Below, one piece after another: positions 34,560-42,676 of a DNA stretch of 64,000 nt (the first letter of the stretch is position 1; each line of letters begins with the position of its first letter). The translations under genes were made by a program, and so were the position numbers. This DNA comes from JAJDZL01 sp965221175 (GTDB lineage Bacteria > Pseudomonadota > Gammaproteobacteria > Arenicellales > JAJDZL01): positions 2,480,001 through 2,544,000 of the forward strand of contig OZ244867.1 of assembly GCA_965221175.1 (NCBI GenBank), given 5' to 3'. Under the pieces are notes generated by a model, which saw only the letters and a list, made by a program, of their open reading frames with translations, was not told where the DNA came from and did no database searches.

Positions 34560-36764
34560 TTACTCTGGGAGCAAGTCGTTTAGGCTCGGCTCTCTCCCTG
34601 GGAGCAAGTCGTTTAGGTACTCGGCCGTCTGAGCTATGCGCACCAGCTGGATAAATTCTCTGCGGTAACCGAAACGATCATCACCAAGCGCATCATTCGC
34701 CAGTGCGATGACTTCTTTATATCCATAGTCGCCTGTGTATCGTCCGCCGCGCAGGAGTTCACCAAAGGCCGCTACCGCCGTGGCGAAACGCACGTCGCGC
34801 GGCGCCGTATTTACCGTATCGAAATAGTTAGCGACAGTCACCGGCTGCGTGACCAAAGTGCTTGAATGGGCATCAGGGAGCTTGTAGCGGATCTTCAGAA
34901 ATGCGAATTCGTCATCGAAGCTGCTGCTCAACTCTGATTCTGTGCTCTGATAGCGGCTCGGAGGAATGTGACCTGCGTCCGTGTTTGCTAGCGTCAACTC
35001 GTAAATGGCGGTCACCGTATGGCCCGCACCGACCTCGCCCGCATCGACCTTGTCGTTGCGGAAGTCCTCACGTTCAAGCATGCGGGTCTCGTAGCCGATT
35101 AACCGATACTCGCTGACCGTCGCAGGATTAAACTCCACTTGAATCTTCACATCCTTTGCGATCGGCACAAGCGTCGAAGTCACTTGCTCAACAAACACTT
35201 TGCGCGCCTCCGAAATTGAATCAATGTATGCGGCATTGCCATTGCCGTTTTGGGCGAGATGCTGCATCAGATCGTCATTGTAGTTGTCCATCCCAAATCC
35301 CAGAACTGATAGAAACACCCCGCTTGATCGTTTGCGCGAAATAAATTCCTCAAGCTCATCAACATCGGTGATGCCGACGTTGAAATCACCGTCGGTTGCA
35401 AGAATCACCCGGTTGATGCCGTCTGATACCATGTGTTGCTCAGCGAGTCGATAAGCTAGACGAATTCCATCGCCGCCCGCGGTCGAACCGCCCGCGTAAA
35501 GACGTTCAAGTCTGTTCAGAATTTTGCTTCGTTCCGAGACCGGTGTCGGTTCTAGGACCACGCCGGCCGAACCGGCGTAGGTAACGATCGCAACTCGGTC
35601 GTCCGGTGCCAACGCGGACAGCAATAGTTTGAACGAGCGAATTAGCAACGGTAGCTTGTTCGGCTGGTCCATTGATCCAGAGGTGTCAATCAGAAATACC
35701 AGATTTGCCGGCGGTACTTCGCTATGGTCCAGTTCGAATCCCTTGATGCCGATGTGCATCAACCGGGATGCATCGTTCCAAGGTGCCGGCATCAGAGAGA
35801 CATGTGCGGCAAATGGCTGGTCACGCGTCTCAGGCGGTGCGTAATCGTAGGCGAAGTAGTTGATAAGTTCTTCAGTACGCACTACATCCTTTGGTGGAAA
35901 ATAGCCCTCGTTTAAATTTGCACGTATGAATGCGTATGAAGCGGTGTCGGCATCAACTGAGAATGTGGACATTGGTTCTTCGGTGACGAGCTTTATGGGA
36001 TTGGAAGAAAATTTCGTGAATCGAACTCGACTTTGAAATTCATCAAGGCGCACGGATTGTTCCATTGATATCGATCGTTCCATTGACATCATTAGGCCCC
36101 CGCCCCCGGACGGTGCCATCTCCATTGACATAATCTGTTCATTTGATTTCCTCACAGACATTTTCTCCTGAGACATACTTTGTTCCCGCGCTTTCAATGT
36201 TTCGTTTGGGGCAAAAACTTCACGTTGCGGACTTACAGTCTGCGCTGAAATCAGGGATTGTGTAGGATCAGTCGTATCGGTATTCACGGACACAGGAAAA
36301 TCGACAGATTCATTATCGAGATTCCGAACTTGAAGATTCAAAGGCGTCGTCACGACAAACTGAAAGTAAATAATGCCAACTACGAGAGCGACGGCACTGC
36401 CGACGAGTGCGATAGAAGAACGTGAATAATGCATAATTAGCCTCCGTAACCATGAATTAAATGCGCTGAGATTCAACGCTTTACCCATATGACGGTTATC
36501 GACGCTACTTCCTTTGGTATGATGGTTGAATTGCTTCATGGCGGTGGAAATGGCCCGTTCGCGAACCTCTGGCGGTGCCTGAGGAACTGTGTTGTGGAAT
36601 GCGGACTTCAGCATCGCAAAGTAATCGTTCGATTTGCTGCAGTCTCGTTCGCGACATTCGAAGTGTTCCTTGGCCGTGCGAATTGCCTGATCACGAACGT
36701 CTACAGGCGCCTGCGGCGCATTGGCGCGAAGTGCTGCTTTCAGTCTCGCAAGCTCGTCATTCAT
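34560..36764 (-). CDS. Membrane-anchored von Willebrand factor A protein, likely anti-sigma partner
   Basis: A 734-residue protein with a cytoplasmic N-terminus, one membrane helix (about residues 117-138) and a large outer part holding a VWA domain. The MIDAS motif DTSGS is at 360-364, and the region just before it (STFSVDADTASYAFIRANLNEG near 275) plus the C-terminal part belong to the YfbK-type VWA family. The N-terminus holds two similar units, residues 5-35 and 48-79, each with an LK-A-F/L...PQAP-VR-AI pattern. It overlaps the sigma factor gene by four bases, so it probably restrains that factor. An 11-codon in-frame duplication repeats LNDLLP at the C-terminus. Confidence 0.88.
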   Translation of the reverse strand: MNDELARLKAALRANAPQAPVDVRDQAIRTAKEHFECRERDCSKSNDYFAMLKSAFHNTVPQAPPEVRERAISTAMKQFNHHTKGSSVDNRHMGKALNLSAFNSWLRRLIMHYSRSSIALVGSAVALVVGIIYFQFVVTTPLNLQVRNLDNESVDFPVSVNTDTTDPTQSLISAQTVSPQREVFAPNETLKAREQSMSQEKMSVRKSNEQIMSMEMAPSGGGGLMMSMERSISMEQSVRLDEFQSRVRFTKFSSNPIKLVTEEPMSTFSVDADTASYAFIRANLNEGYFPPKDVVRTEELINYFAYDYAPPETRDQPFAAHVSLMPAPWNDASRLMHIGIKGFELDHSEVPPANLVFLIDTSGSMDQPNKLPLLIRSFKLLLSALAPDDRVAIVTYAGSAGVVLEPTPVSERSKILNRLERLYAGGSTAGGDGIRLAYRLAEQHMVSDGINRVILATDGDFNVGITDVDELEEFISRKRSSGVFLSVLGFGMDNYNDDLMQHLAQNGNGNAAYIDSISEARKVFVEQVTSTLVPIAKDVKIQVEFNPATVSEYRLIGYETRMLEREDFRNDKVDAGEVGAGHTVTAIYELTLANTDAGHIPPSRYQSTESELSSSFDDEFAFLKIRYKLPDAHSSTLVTQPVTVANYFDTVNTAPRDVRFATAVAAFGELLRGGRYTGDYGYKEVIALANDALGDDRFGYRREFIQLVRIAQTAEYLNDLLPGREPSLNDLLPE
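34565..34617. repeat. Short tandem repeat at the 3' end of the VWA gene
   Basis: The 20-base sequence CTGGGAGCAAGTCGTTTAGG occurs at 34565-34584 and again at 34598-34617, a period of 33 bases or 11 codons. It duplicates the LNDLLP ending of the VWA protein in frame. It lies about 35 bases from the broken edge of the glycerophosphodiesterase repeat, so both may come from the same rearrangement. Confidence 0.9.
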
Positions 36765-37309
36765 CGTTCAGCCATTTCGGTTGCGGCAATTGCGCGCAGT
36801 TGTCTGCGCACCTCGTGCATTCGCCAAGATACAGTCTTTTCCGGAATTCGAAGCACCTTCCCCGCTTCTGCATGGGTCAATTCTTCTTCGAGCACGAGAA
36901 ACACGGTGTTGCGCAATTTATTCGATAATTGTCCCAGAGCTTTTTGAAGCCAGACCGAATCATCCGTTTCTGAACCATTATCGGTGCGAGAAAGAGCTTC
37001 TATTTCAGCGTAGTTTCGTTCAATGCGTTCGCGTACCGATTTATCGCGCAATGCATCATAGGCGGCATTTACAACGATCCGATAGAGCCACGTAGTGAAT
37101 TGGCTATTGCTGCGAAAAGTGGCAAGCTTGCCATGCAGCTTCAAACACACCTCTTGCGCAACATCCGCCGCCAACTCGGCTTCGCCGAACAATACGCGGG
37201 CACTGACTCGGTAAATACGGTCATAGTGACGTTCGAGCAATGCAGCGAATGCTTCCGCATCGCCCGCGGCGGCCCGGAAGGCCAGTGAATTATCAGAAGC
37301 GTAATCCAT
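36761..37309 (-). CDS. ECF-type RNA polymerase sigma factor
   Basis: A 182-residue sigma-70-family factor of the extracytoplasmic function group. Region 2 spans about residues 20-90 (LLERHYDRIYRVSARVLFG, ADVAQEVCLKL, FTTWLYRIVVNAAYDALR), region 4 about 125-175 (LRNTVFLVLEEELTHAEAGKVL, then EKTVSWRMHEVRRQL). It would direct transcription of a small regulon in response to an envelope or surface signal. The next gene on the same message, overlapping by four bases, encodes a membrane VWA protein that is the likely anti-sigma factor. No target promoter could be identified in the window. Confidence 0.92.
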   Translation of the reverse strand: MDYASDNSLAFRAAAGDAEAFAALLERHYDRIYRVSARVLFGEAELAADVAQEVCLKLHGKLATFRSNSQFTTWLYRIVVNAAYDALRDKSVRERIERNYAEIEALSRTDNGSETDDSVWLQKALGQLSNKLRNTVFLVLEEELTHAEAGKVLRIPEKTVSWRMHEVRRQLRAIAATEMAER

Positions 37310-37634
37310 GCATATACGCGTTTACATCAAGACGACAACTTTTTACTATTTTATTGTTTGACGAACAGGACGCGTGAATCCTTTGGTTGATCGTTGACAT
37401 CTCGTTCATGGCTCTGATGTGCGTGCAAGCTCAAAAACGTCTGAATGACTGCTCATCCGTGAGGTGAGAAAAATCCTGTCTGCGAATTCTGTTCTGCTAG
37501 ATTGCACTTGTGAAATGGAGGATGGCATTGAAGAGTACATGGGCCCCAATTTCTATTTGGCGAACCCATATTTGCAAGCCAGAACGCTGAATCCCCCAAA
37601 AATGGTGTAGTCGGTTTGGGAACGCAAACGCCGC
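37310..37634. other. Gene-free stretch upstream of the sigma factor gene
   Basis: 325 bases between the sigma factor start and the right repeat copy. It must hold the sigma/VWA promoter on the minus strand, but I see no convincing box. A 31-codon plus-strand frame (37515-37610, starting MEDGIEEYMGPN) has no ribosome-binding site and is left uncalled. Confidence 0.5.
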
Positions 37635-37992
37635 AGAATTGCCAAGCAAATCTACTTCATGCGACCGAGAAAACTCATTAACCGATCTGGAAAGTCGGTT
37701 GTAATTCCGTCAACGCCAGCATCACACAGAAACTGAAACCTCTCTAAATCGTTTGCAGTCCAGGCGTACACCTCCAGTCCCAATTGGTGCGCTTCATCAA
37801 CCAGTTTTGCTGTAAGTATGTCATGATTGCTGCTCCAAGCATTGCCGCCCACCGCTTGAATCATCTGCGGTACGGAGTTGCCATAATCGGATAAAAGAAT
37901 TCCGTTGGTCCATGCGCCTTCATGACTGTCTGAAACGATGTCGAATTTCTGCGGTAGGGCAGTCAGGTGCCACAGTTTCAAATGGGGCGCCA
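37635..37992. repeat. Right copy of the 358-bp direct repeat
   Basis: Partner of 34172-34529. This copy is inside the intact glycerophosphodiesterase gene and is therefore the likely parent. Both copies have the same orientation, so recombination between them would delete the intervening sigma factor and VWA genes and restore a single phosphodiesterase gene. Confidence 0.92.
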
Positions 37993-38539
37993 GTTTGTTG
38001 ATTCGATGAAGAACGCTCCAGTCAAATGAGTGAACAATTGAATACGAAGCAATATCAAGCCGCTGAATCTCTGTAACGATGGTGTCTACGTAGACTTCCA
38101 GTTCAAGCGTTGATGTCGGTACAACCGGGCTGCGCTTTGCTTCTATGCAGATCGTTGTTTCTAGACTGTGTTCCCTGACCAGTTGTACGATTTCCTCAAG
38201 GGTCGGAATTTGGCATCCGTCTACAGGTTGCTGGTGAGGAAACTGCTTCTCATATTCGGAACCAGGCTTGATGCGCCCTATATCGTAGCTTCGCAGTTCG
38301 TTCAATGTGAGTTCGCAGATTTTCTCTCCTGTTCGATCAAGCCATTGGCCAGTGCAGTCACGGGTAATGTCGCAATTCAGCGCATAATCATGGTACGCGA
38401 CGACTTGCCGGTCGGCAGTCACTCCAATATCCACTTCAATACCGTCCACGCCGAGCTCAAGCGCTCTCGCAATTCCCGCGAGGCTTAGCTCCGGGAAAAG
38501 TCCTCTAGCGCCGCGATGTCCAATTGCCTTGACAGTCAA
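37652..38539 (-). CDS. Glycerophosphodiester phosphodiesterase (cytoplasmic UgpQ type)
   Basis: Hydrolyses glycerophosphodiesters from phospholipid turnover to glycerol-3-phosphate and an alcohol. The TIM-barrel catalytic residues are seen as AIGHRGARG near residue 6, GIEVDIGVTAD near 35 and VVAYHDYALN near 48; TICIEAKRS near 130 and the C-terminal VDGITTDFPDRL are also typical. Length 295 with no signal peptide, so it acts in the cytoplasm. The C-terminal part is duplicated 3.4 kb away. No glycerol-3-phosphate transporter genes are adjacent; gpsA is 12 kb away. Confidence 0.92.
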   Translation of the reverse strand: MTVKAIGHRGARGLFPELSLAGIARALELGVDGIEVDIGVTADRQVVAYHDYALNCDITRDCTGQWLDRTGEKICELTLNELRSYDIGRIKPGSEYEKQFPHQQPVDGCQIPTLEEIVQLVREHSLETTICIEAKRSPVVPTSTLELEVYVDTIVTEIQRLDIASYSIVHSFDWSVLHRINKLAPHLKLWHLTALPQKFDIVSDSHEGAWTNGILLSDYGNSVPQMIQAVGGNAWSSNHDILTAKLVDEAHQLGLEVYAWTANDLERFQFLCDAGVDGITTDFPDRLMSFLGRMK

Positions 38540-38668
38540 ATATCTAAATTCCTGGTCTGTTCAGTTGTATATTTTGAATTCAATCCAGATACAATCACGC
38601 TCCTTGAAATGAGGATGATCAATCCTGCATGGATCGAATTTTAGACGAAAGCATTGGGTGAACAGTAT

Positions 38669-39382
38669 ATGAATCAGTCTGACGGCCTCGAATATCTCCG
38701 GATGAACGGCATCAATCTCTATCATGTATTTGATACATCTTCCATTGCTGACCTGTTAGTACCAGCGGTGCCGGACCTTCGATTGGAAGACTATCCAAGT
38801 ATGGTTTTGATTGCCAATGCAGGCTATGAACTGTGGCACTCGTTAGAGTCATTTGGAATGCATGGAAATGATCCAGTCGACAATTTCAGCCTCCATTTGG
38901 TGACAACATACGCCAAAGACTATCTAAATTCAGAAACAATGATTCTCTATCCTTCGAGCTACCCAATTTCACTGCGAGCTATCGGTGAGCGAACCGGATG
39001 GAGTTTCACCACTCCCATGGGCATCAGCATACATCCAAAATTCGGAACTTGGTTTGCATATCGCTCCATTTTCCTGCTGGAAAAGCAACTGCCTGCAACC
39101 AAGCCAGATCAAGCCGATCATCCTTGTCACTCCTGTTTGGATAAACCCTGTCAGACAGTTTGTCCGTCAGGCGCGGTAAGGGATATTGGCGCATTCGGAC
39201 TGGATGAGTGTGCGCGATTCCGCCTTCAGGATTCTTCCCCATGTGCTTACAGTTGCTTCTCCCGAATTGCATGTCCGGTCGGTTCCGAATATCGTTATGT
39301 ACCCGATCAAATGAAATATCATTACAGACGCTCAAGAGAGTCCATGGCTCGTTATTACAGCTCAAACCCCGAAATTTCATAG
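38669..39382 (+). CDS. Ferredoxin-like Fe-S protein distantly related to QueG
   Basis: A 237-residue cytoplasmic protein with two Cys clusters near the C-terminus: CHSCLDKPCQTVCPSGAV (Cx2Cx4Cx3C, near 150) and CARFRLQDSSPCAYSCFSRIACPVG (near 180-205), enough for one or two 4Fe-4S clusters. The arrangement resembles the C-terminal part of epoxyqueuosine reductase, but the N-terminal part lacks recognisable cobalamin-binding features. The ATG at 38669 is preferred to a TTG five codons earlier. It is followed by a MaoC-type gene after 15 bases, suggesting a shared operon. Function not known. Confidence 0.72.
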   Translation: MNQSDGLEYLRMNGINLYHVFDTSSIADLLVPAVPDLRLEDYPSMVLIANAGYELWHSLESFGMHGNDPVDNFSLHLVTTYAKDYLNSETMILYPSSYPISLRAIGERTGWSFTTPMGISIHPKFGTWFAYRSIFLLEKQLPATKPDQADHPCHSCLDKPCQTVCPSGAVRDIGAFGLDECARFRLQDSSPCAYSCFSRIACPVGSEYRYVPDQMKYHYRRSRESMARYYSSNPEIS

Positions 39383-39397
39383 AGGATTTGAAGTCGC

Positions 39398-39838
39398 ATG
39401 TATTTTGAAGAGTTCAATGTTGGAGACAAATTCAGTAGTGGCGGTGTTACCTTTACTGAAAGCGAGATTGTGAGTTTCGCGCTTCAATATGACCCGCAGC
39501 CTTTCCATATTGATGTCGAAGCTGCAGGCAATTCTCAATTTAAGGGATTGATCGCCAGCGGTTTTCAGACATTGGCTCTGGTATTCCGAATGTACATCCA
39601 GGAAGGAATGCTGAAACAGGGGATGGGGTCTCCCGGCATGGATGAATTGCGTTGGTTACTGCCGGTACACCCCGGCGACACATTGCACATGGAAGTGGAA
39701 GTTCTCAGTACGAAAGCATCTTCCTCTAAAACGGATCGTGGCTATGTCGAAAAACTTTGTACGGTGGTCAATCAGAAATCGGAAAAGGTTTTGACGGTTC
39801 GTGTAACGCAGATTATTCGCCGGCGGGAATCAGGTTGA
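39398..39838 (+). CDS. MaoC-family (R)-hydratase
   Basis: Single hot-dog domain protein of 146 residues, related to (R)-specific enoyl-CoA hydratases. The hydratase motif is visible as SFALQYDPQPFHID near residues 26-39, with the catalytic Asp and His in YDPQPFH, and FKGLIASGFQTLAL near 50 is the conserved glycine-serine loop. The likely substrate is an acyl-CoA ester, but this family has broad specificity. It lies between an Fe-S protein and an alcohol dehydrogenase gene, all on the same strand. Confidence 0.9.
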   Translation: MYFEEFNVGDKFSSGGVTFTESEIVSFALQYDPQPFHIDVEAAGNSQFKGLIASGFQTLALVFRMYIQEGMLKQGMGSPGMDELRWLLPVHPGDTLHMEVEVLSTKASSSKTDRGYVEKLCTVVNQKSEKVLTVRVTQIIRRRESG

Positions 39839-39899
39839 TTGGCACCTTCAGCGAACCGATCTAACAGCTCAAGAGAGGCACACTGAAAGGACCTGAGCC

Positions 39900-40910
39900 G
39901 TGCGAGCCGCACTGCTGAAAAAATACGGTAAACCTCTGGCACTGGAGCAAATTGATTGTCCTTCGCCCGGAGCAAATCAAGTATTAATACGAAACCGCGT
40001 GTGCGGCATCTGTCGAACCGATTTGCACATTGTTGATGGAGAACTGCACGCGCCGACTCTTCCTATTGTTCCGGGTCACCAGATTGTTGGTGAAGTCATC
40101 GAAACGAGAGCACCGGGTTTCTACCCTGGGCAGCGAATCGGTGTACCGTGGTTGGGATGGACTTGTGGAACCTGTAGGTACTGTCGTGAAGGACAGGAAA
40201 ATCTCTGCGAAAATGCCCGATTTACCGGTTATCACCTAAACGGCGGATTTGCGGACTACTGTGTAGTCGATGCACGTTTCTGTTTCCCTCTGAATCAGAA
40301 TTCTGGTTTGAGCGATTTGCATTTGGCTCCGTTGTTGTGTGCAGGGCTGATCGGTTATCGCGCATTTCGTATGGCTGTGAATACCAATGGAACTGACAGT
40401 ACCCAAATAATCGGATTTTATGGTTTCGGTTCCGCTGCACGCATTCTGCTACAGCTCGTACAGCATGAAAACTGCGATGTCTATGCAATAACCAGGCCTG
40501 GTGATGTCGAAAGGCAGAAAGTTGCCCGTAGGCTCGGAGCGATTTGGGCGGGTGGATCGGATGAGGATGTGCCGGTCGTGCTCGACGCAGCCATCATCTT
40601 TGCGCCAACAGGTCCACTTGTGCCGATGGCCTTGAAAGCAGTCAGAAAGGGTGGCAGTGTAATCTGTGCAGGAATTCACATGAGCGATATTCCGTCATTT
40701 CCTTATGAGTATCTTTGGGGAGAACGCATAATCCGGTCAGTAGCGAATCTGACGCGAAAGGATGGTGAGGAGTATCTGAAGCGTGCCGCGGAAATACCCA
40801 TTAAACCAATGGTTGTATCTTATCTGTTGAAAGACATAAACGCTGCCCTGGATAATCTCAGGCGTGGCCGCATAGACGGCACAGGTGTGATTGACTTGCA
40901 AGCAGATTAA
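39900..40910 (+). CDS. Zinc-dependent alcohol dehydrogenase
   Basis: Medium-chain dehydrogenase of 336 residues. Catalytic-zinc ligands are Cys in CGICRTDLH (near 38) and His in VPGHQIVGEV (near 61). The structural zinc site has four Cys in CGTCRYCREGQENLC (near 92-106). The nucleotide-binding loop is FYGFGSAARILL near 172, a slightly altered GxGxxG. Start GTG. The sequence resembles the AdhA type with a WLGWTCG block. The C-terminus overlaps the BolA gene, which is on the opposite strand, by four bases. Confidence 0.9.
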   Translation: MRAALLKKYGKPLALEQIDCPSPGANQVLIRNRVCGICRTDLHIVDGELHAPTLPIVPGHQIVGEVIETRAPGFYPGQRIGVPWLGWTCGTCRYCREGQENLCENARFTGYHLNGGFADYCVVDARFCFPLNQNSGLSDLHLAPLLCAGLIGYRAFRMAVNTNGTDSTQIIGFYGFGSAARILLQLVQHENCDVYAITRPGDVERQKVARRLGAIWAGGSDEDVPVVLDAAIIFAPTGPLVPMALKAVRKGGSVICAGIHMSDIPSFPYEYLWGERIIRSVANLTRKDGEEYLKRAAEIPIKPMVVSYLLKDINAALDNLRRGRIDGTGVIDLQAD

Positions 40911-41227
40911 CTCTGCGTTTTGGAGCCACCCCTACAAAGAGGAGAATCAGCAGCGGTTTGACCGCTTGTGTGCCACTCCTCCGGCGTCATCGCATGGATG
41001 GATAGCGCGTGTACCGGTCCTGCAATCTGTTCTGACAGTAATTCGTGGACTGTGCGATGTCGAAAAACCAGGGATTGGTCACGGAAGTTTTCTGAAACGG
41101 CAACTACCTTGAAGTGGGTTTCAGAATTCGCAGGCACACTGTGCATACCGCTTTCATTAATTACTTCAAGATGAACTGGATTGAGTGCTTCAGTCAGCGT
41201 TTGTCGAATTTGATTTTGAACGATCAT
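40907..41227 (-). CDS. bolA: BolA-family protein
   Basis: Small (106 residues) stress and iron-sulfur-related protein that partners with monothiol glutaredoxins. The family core is clear: LNPVHLEVINESGMHSVP near 15-32, FKVVAVSENFRDQSLVFRHRTVHELL near 39-64, and VHALSIHAMTPEEW near 72-85. It includes the invariant His of the RHR motif. The tail after residue 86 is extra and low in complexity. It converges with the alcohol dehydrogenase gene and is divergent from glyA, 162 bases away. Confidence 0.93.
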   Translation of the reverse strand: MIVQNQIRQTLTEALNPVHLEVINESGMHSVPANSETHFKVVAVSENFRDQSLVFRHRTVHELLSEQIAGPVHALSIHAMTPEEWHTSGQTAADSPLCRGGSKTQS

Positions 41228-41389
41228 ATCACTCGTAAATTATAGTGCAAGCACAGCATGTGTACCTGCCGACAATAGAATTCGCAAGAATTAAATCTTG
41301 ACAATTTCAATTACAATGTAAGGCTCACTTTATTCCAAGACAGCATTTCAGCCGAGAAAAGGGCTTCTGAAACCGACAAGGAGACAAAA

Positions 41390-42640
41390 ATGTTCAGGAA
41401 GACCGACACAATCGAAAATTACGATGAGCCGCTATGGGAAGCAATCAAGAATGAGGAAGTTCGTCAAGAAGAGCATATCGAACTGATCGCTTCCGAAAAC
41501 TACACTAGTGCGCGAGTTCTACAGGCTCAGGGTTCGGTACTCACGAACAAGTATGCCGAAGGTTATCCGGGCCGACGCTACTACGGTGGTTGCGAGTTCG
41601 TCGATGTCGCGGAAAATCTGGCGATTGAAAGAGCAAAACAGCTCTTTGATGCGGACTATGTAAATGTCCAGCCGCATTCCGGCTCGCAGGCAAATTCCGC
41701 AGTCTACATGGCACTGGTTGAGCCGCATGACACGGTGCTTGGGATGAGTTTGGACCATGGCGGTCACTTGACGCATGGCGCTAAAGTCAATTTTTCTGGA
41801 AAAATCTATAACTCAGTTCTGTACGGAGTCGATTCAGAAGGCATCGCCGACTACGCACAGGTCAGCGACCTTGCGGATGAACACAAGCCCAAAATGATCG
41901 TTGCGGGATTCTCGGCCTACTCCAGAGTTATGGATTGGGACCGATTTCGCGAGATTGCCGATCGTGTCGGTGCCTACCTGTTCGTGGATATGGCCCATGT
42001 AGCCGGACTGATTGCAGCCGGTTTGTACCCGAATCCGGTACCGATTGCGGATGTTACTACCACAACCACACATAAAACTCTGCGCGGCCCGAGAGGCGGA
42101 TTGATACTTGCACGCAAGAACGAGGAAATTCGGAAGAAACTCGCTTCAGCAGTGTTCCCGGGCGGACAAGGCGGGCCGATGATGCATGTTATTGCTGGTA
42201 AGGCGGTTGCTTTCAAGGAAGCTCTCGAACCCGAATTCAAAGTATACCAGCAGCAGGTGCTGGATAATGCCCGAGCGATGGCTGCCGTTTTTATGGAACG
42301 AGGCTACAAGGTTGTCTCAGGTGGTACCGATGATCATCTGTTTCTGCTTGATCTGATTGGTAGGGATGTGACTGGCAAAGATGCCGCTGCGGCACTCGGC
42401 GAAGCCAATATTACCGTTAATAAGAATACTGTTCCAAATGACCCTCGTTCTCCTTTTGTCACCAGCGGACTGCGAATCGGCTCCCCGGCCTCGACCACCC
42501 GTGGTTTCAAGGAAGAGGAGATGCGAACCTTGGCTCACTGGATGTGCGACATTCTTGATGATGTTCAAAATGAATCAGCCATCAACGACATCAAGAGTAA
42601 AGTAAAGGAACTGTGTAGTCGGTTTCCAGTCTATAGCTAA
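41390..42640 (+). CDS. glyA: Serine hydroxymethyltransferase
   Basis: PLP enzyme interconverting serine and glycine with tetrahydrofolate. The PLP lysine is Lys229 in TTTHKTLRGPRGG, at the same position as in E. coli. ELIASENYTSARVLQAQGS near 32 and PHSGSQANSAVYMAL near 94 are conserved. Length 416 matches E. coli (417). A good ribosome-binding site (AAGGAGA) precedes the ATG. It is 36 bases from soxB, so it probably heads the sarcosine operon and uses the glycine and methylene-folate produced there. A TTGACA at 41298-41303 may be a -35 box, but no good -10 follows. Confidence 0.97.
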   Translation: MFRKTDTIENYDEPLWEAIKNEEVRQEEHIELIASENYTSARVLQAQGSVLTNKYAEGYPGRRYYGGCEFVDVAENLAIERAKQLFDADYVNVQPHSGSQANSAVYMALVEPHDTVLGMSLDHGGHLTHGAKVNFSGKIYNSVLYGVDSEGIADYAQVSDLADEHKPKMIVAGFSAYSRVMDWDRFREIADRVGAYLFVDMAHVAGLIAAGLYPNPVPIADVTTTTTHKTLRGPRGGLILARKNEEIRKKLASAVFPGGQGGPMMHVIAGKAVAFKEALEPEFKVYQQQVLDNARAMAAVFMERGYKVVSGGTDDHLFLLDLIGRDVTGKDAAAALGEANITVNKNTVPNDPRSPFVTSGLRIGSPASTTRGFKEEEMRTLAHWMCDILDDVQNESAINDIKSKVKELCSRFPVYS

Positions 42641-42676
42641 TACTATTGCACTGGCTTCAATTTCAACGGTCAGGCA

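Noticed and set aside
37515..37610. A 31-codon frame starting MEDGIEEYMG upstream of the phosphodiesterase
   Set aside because: No ribosome-binding site and too short to judge; it may be chance.
41228..41389. Glycine riboswitch upstream of glyA
   Set aside because: No paired aptamer-like structure or conserved core could be found in the 162-base gap.
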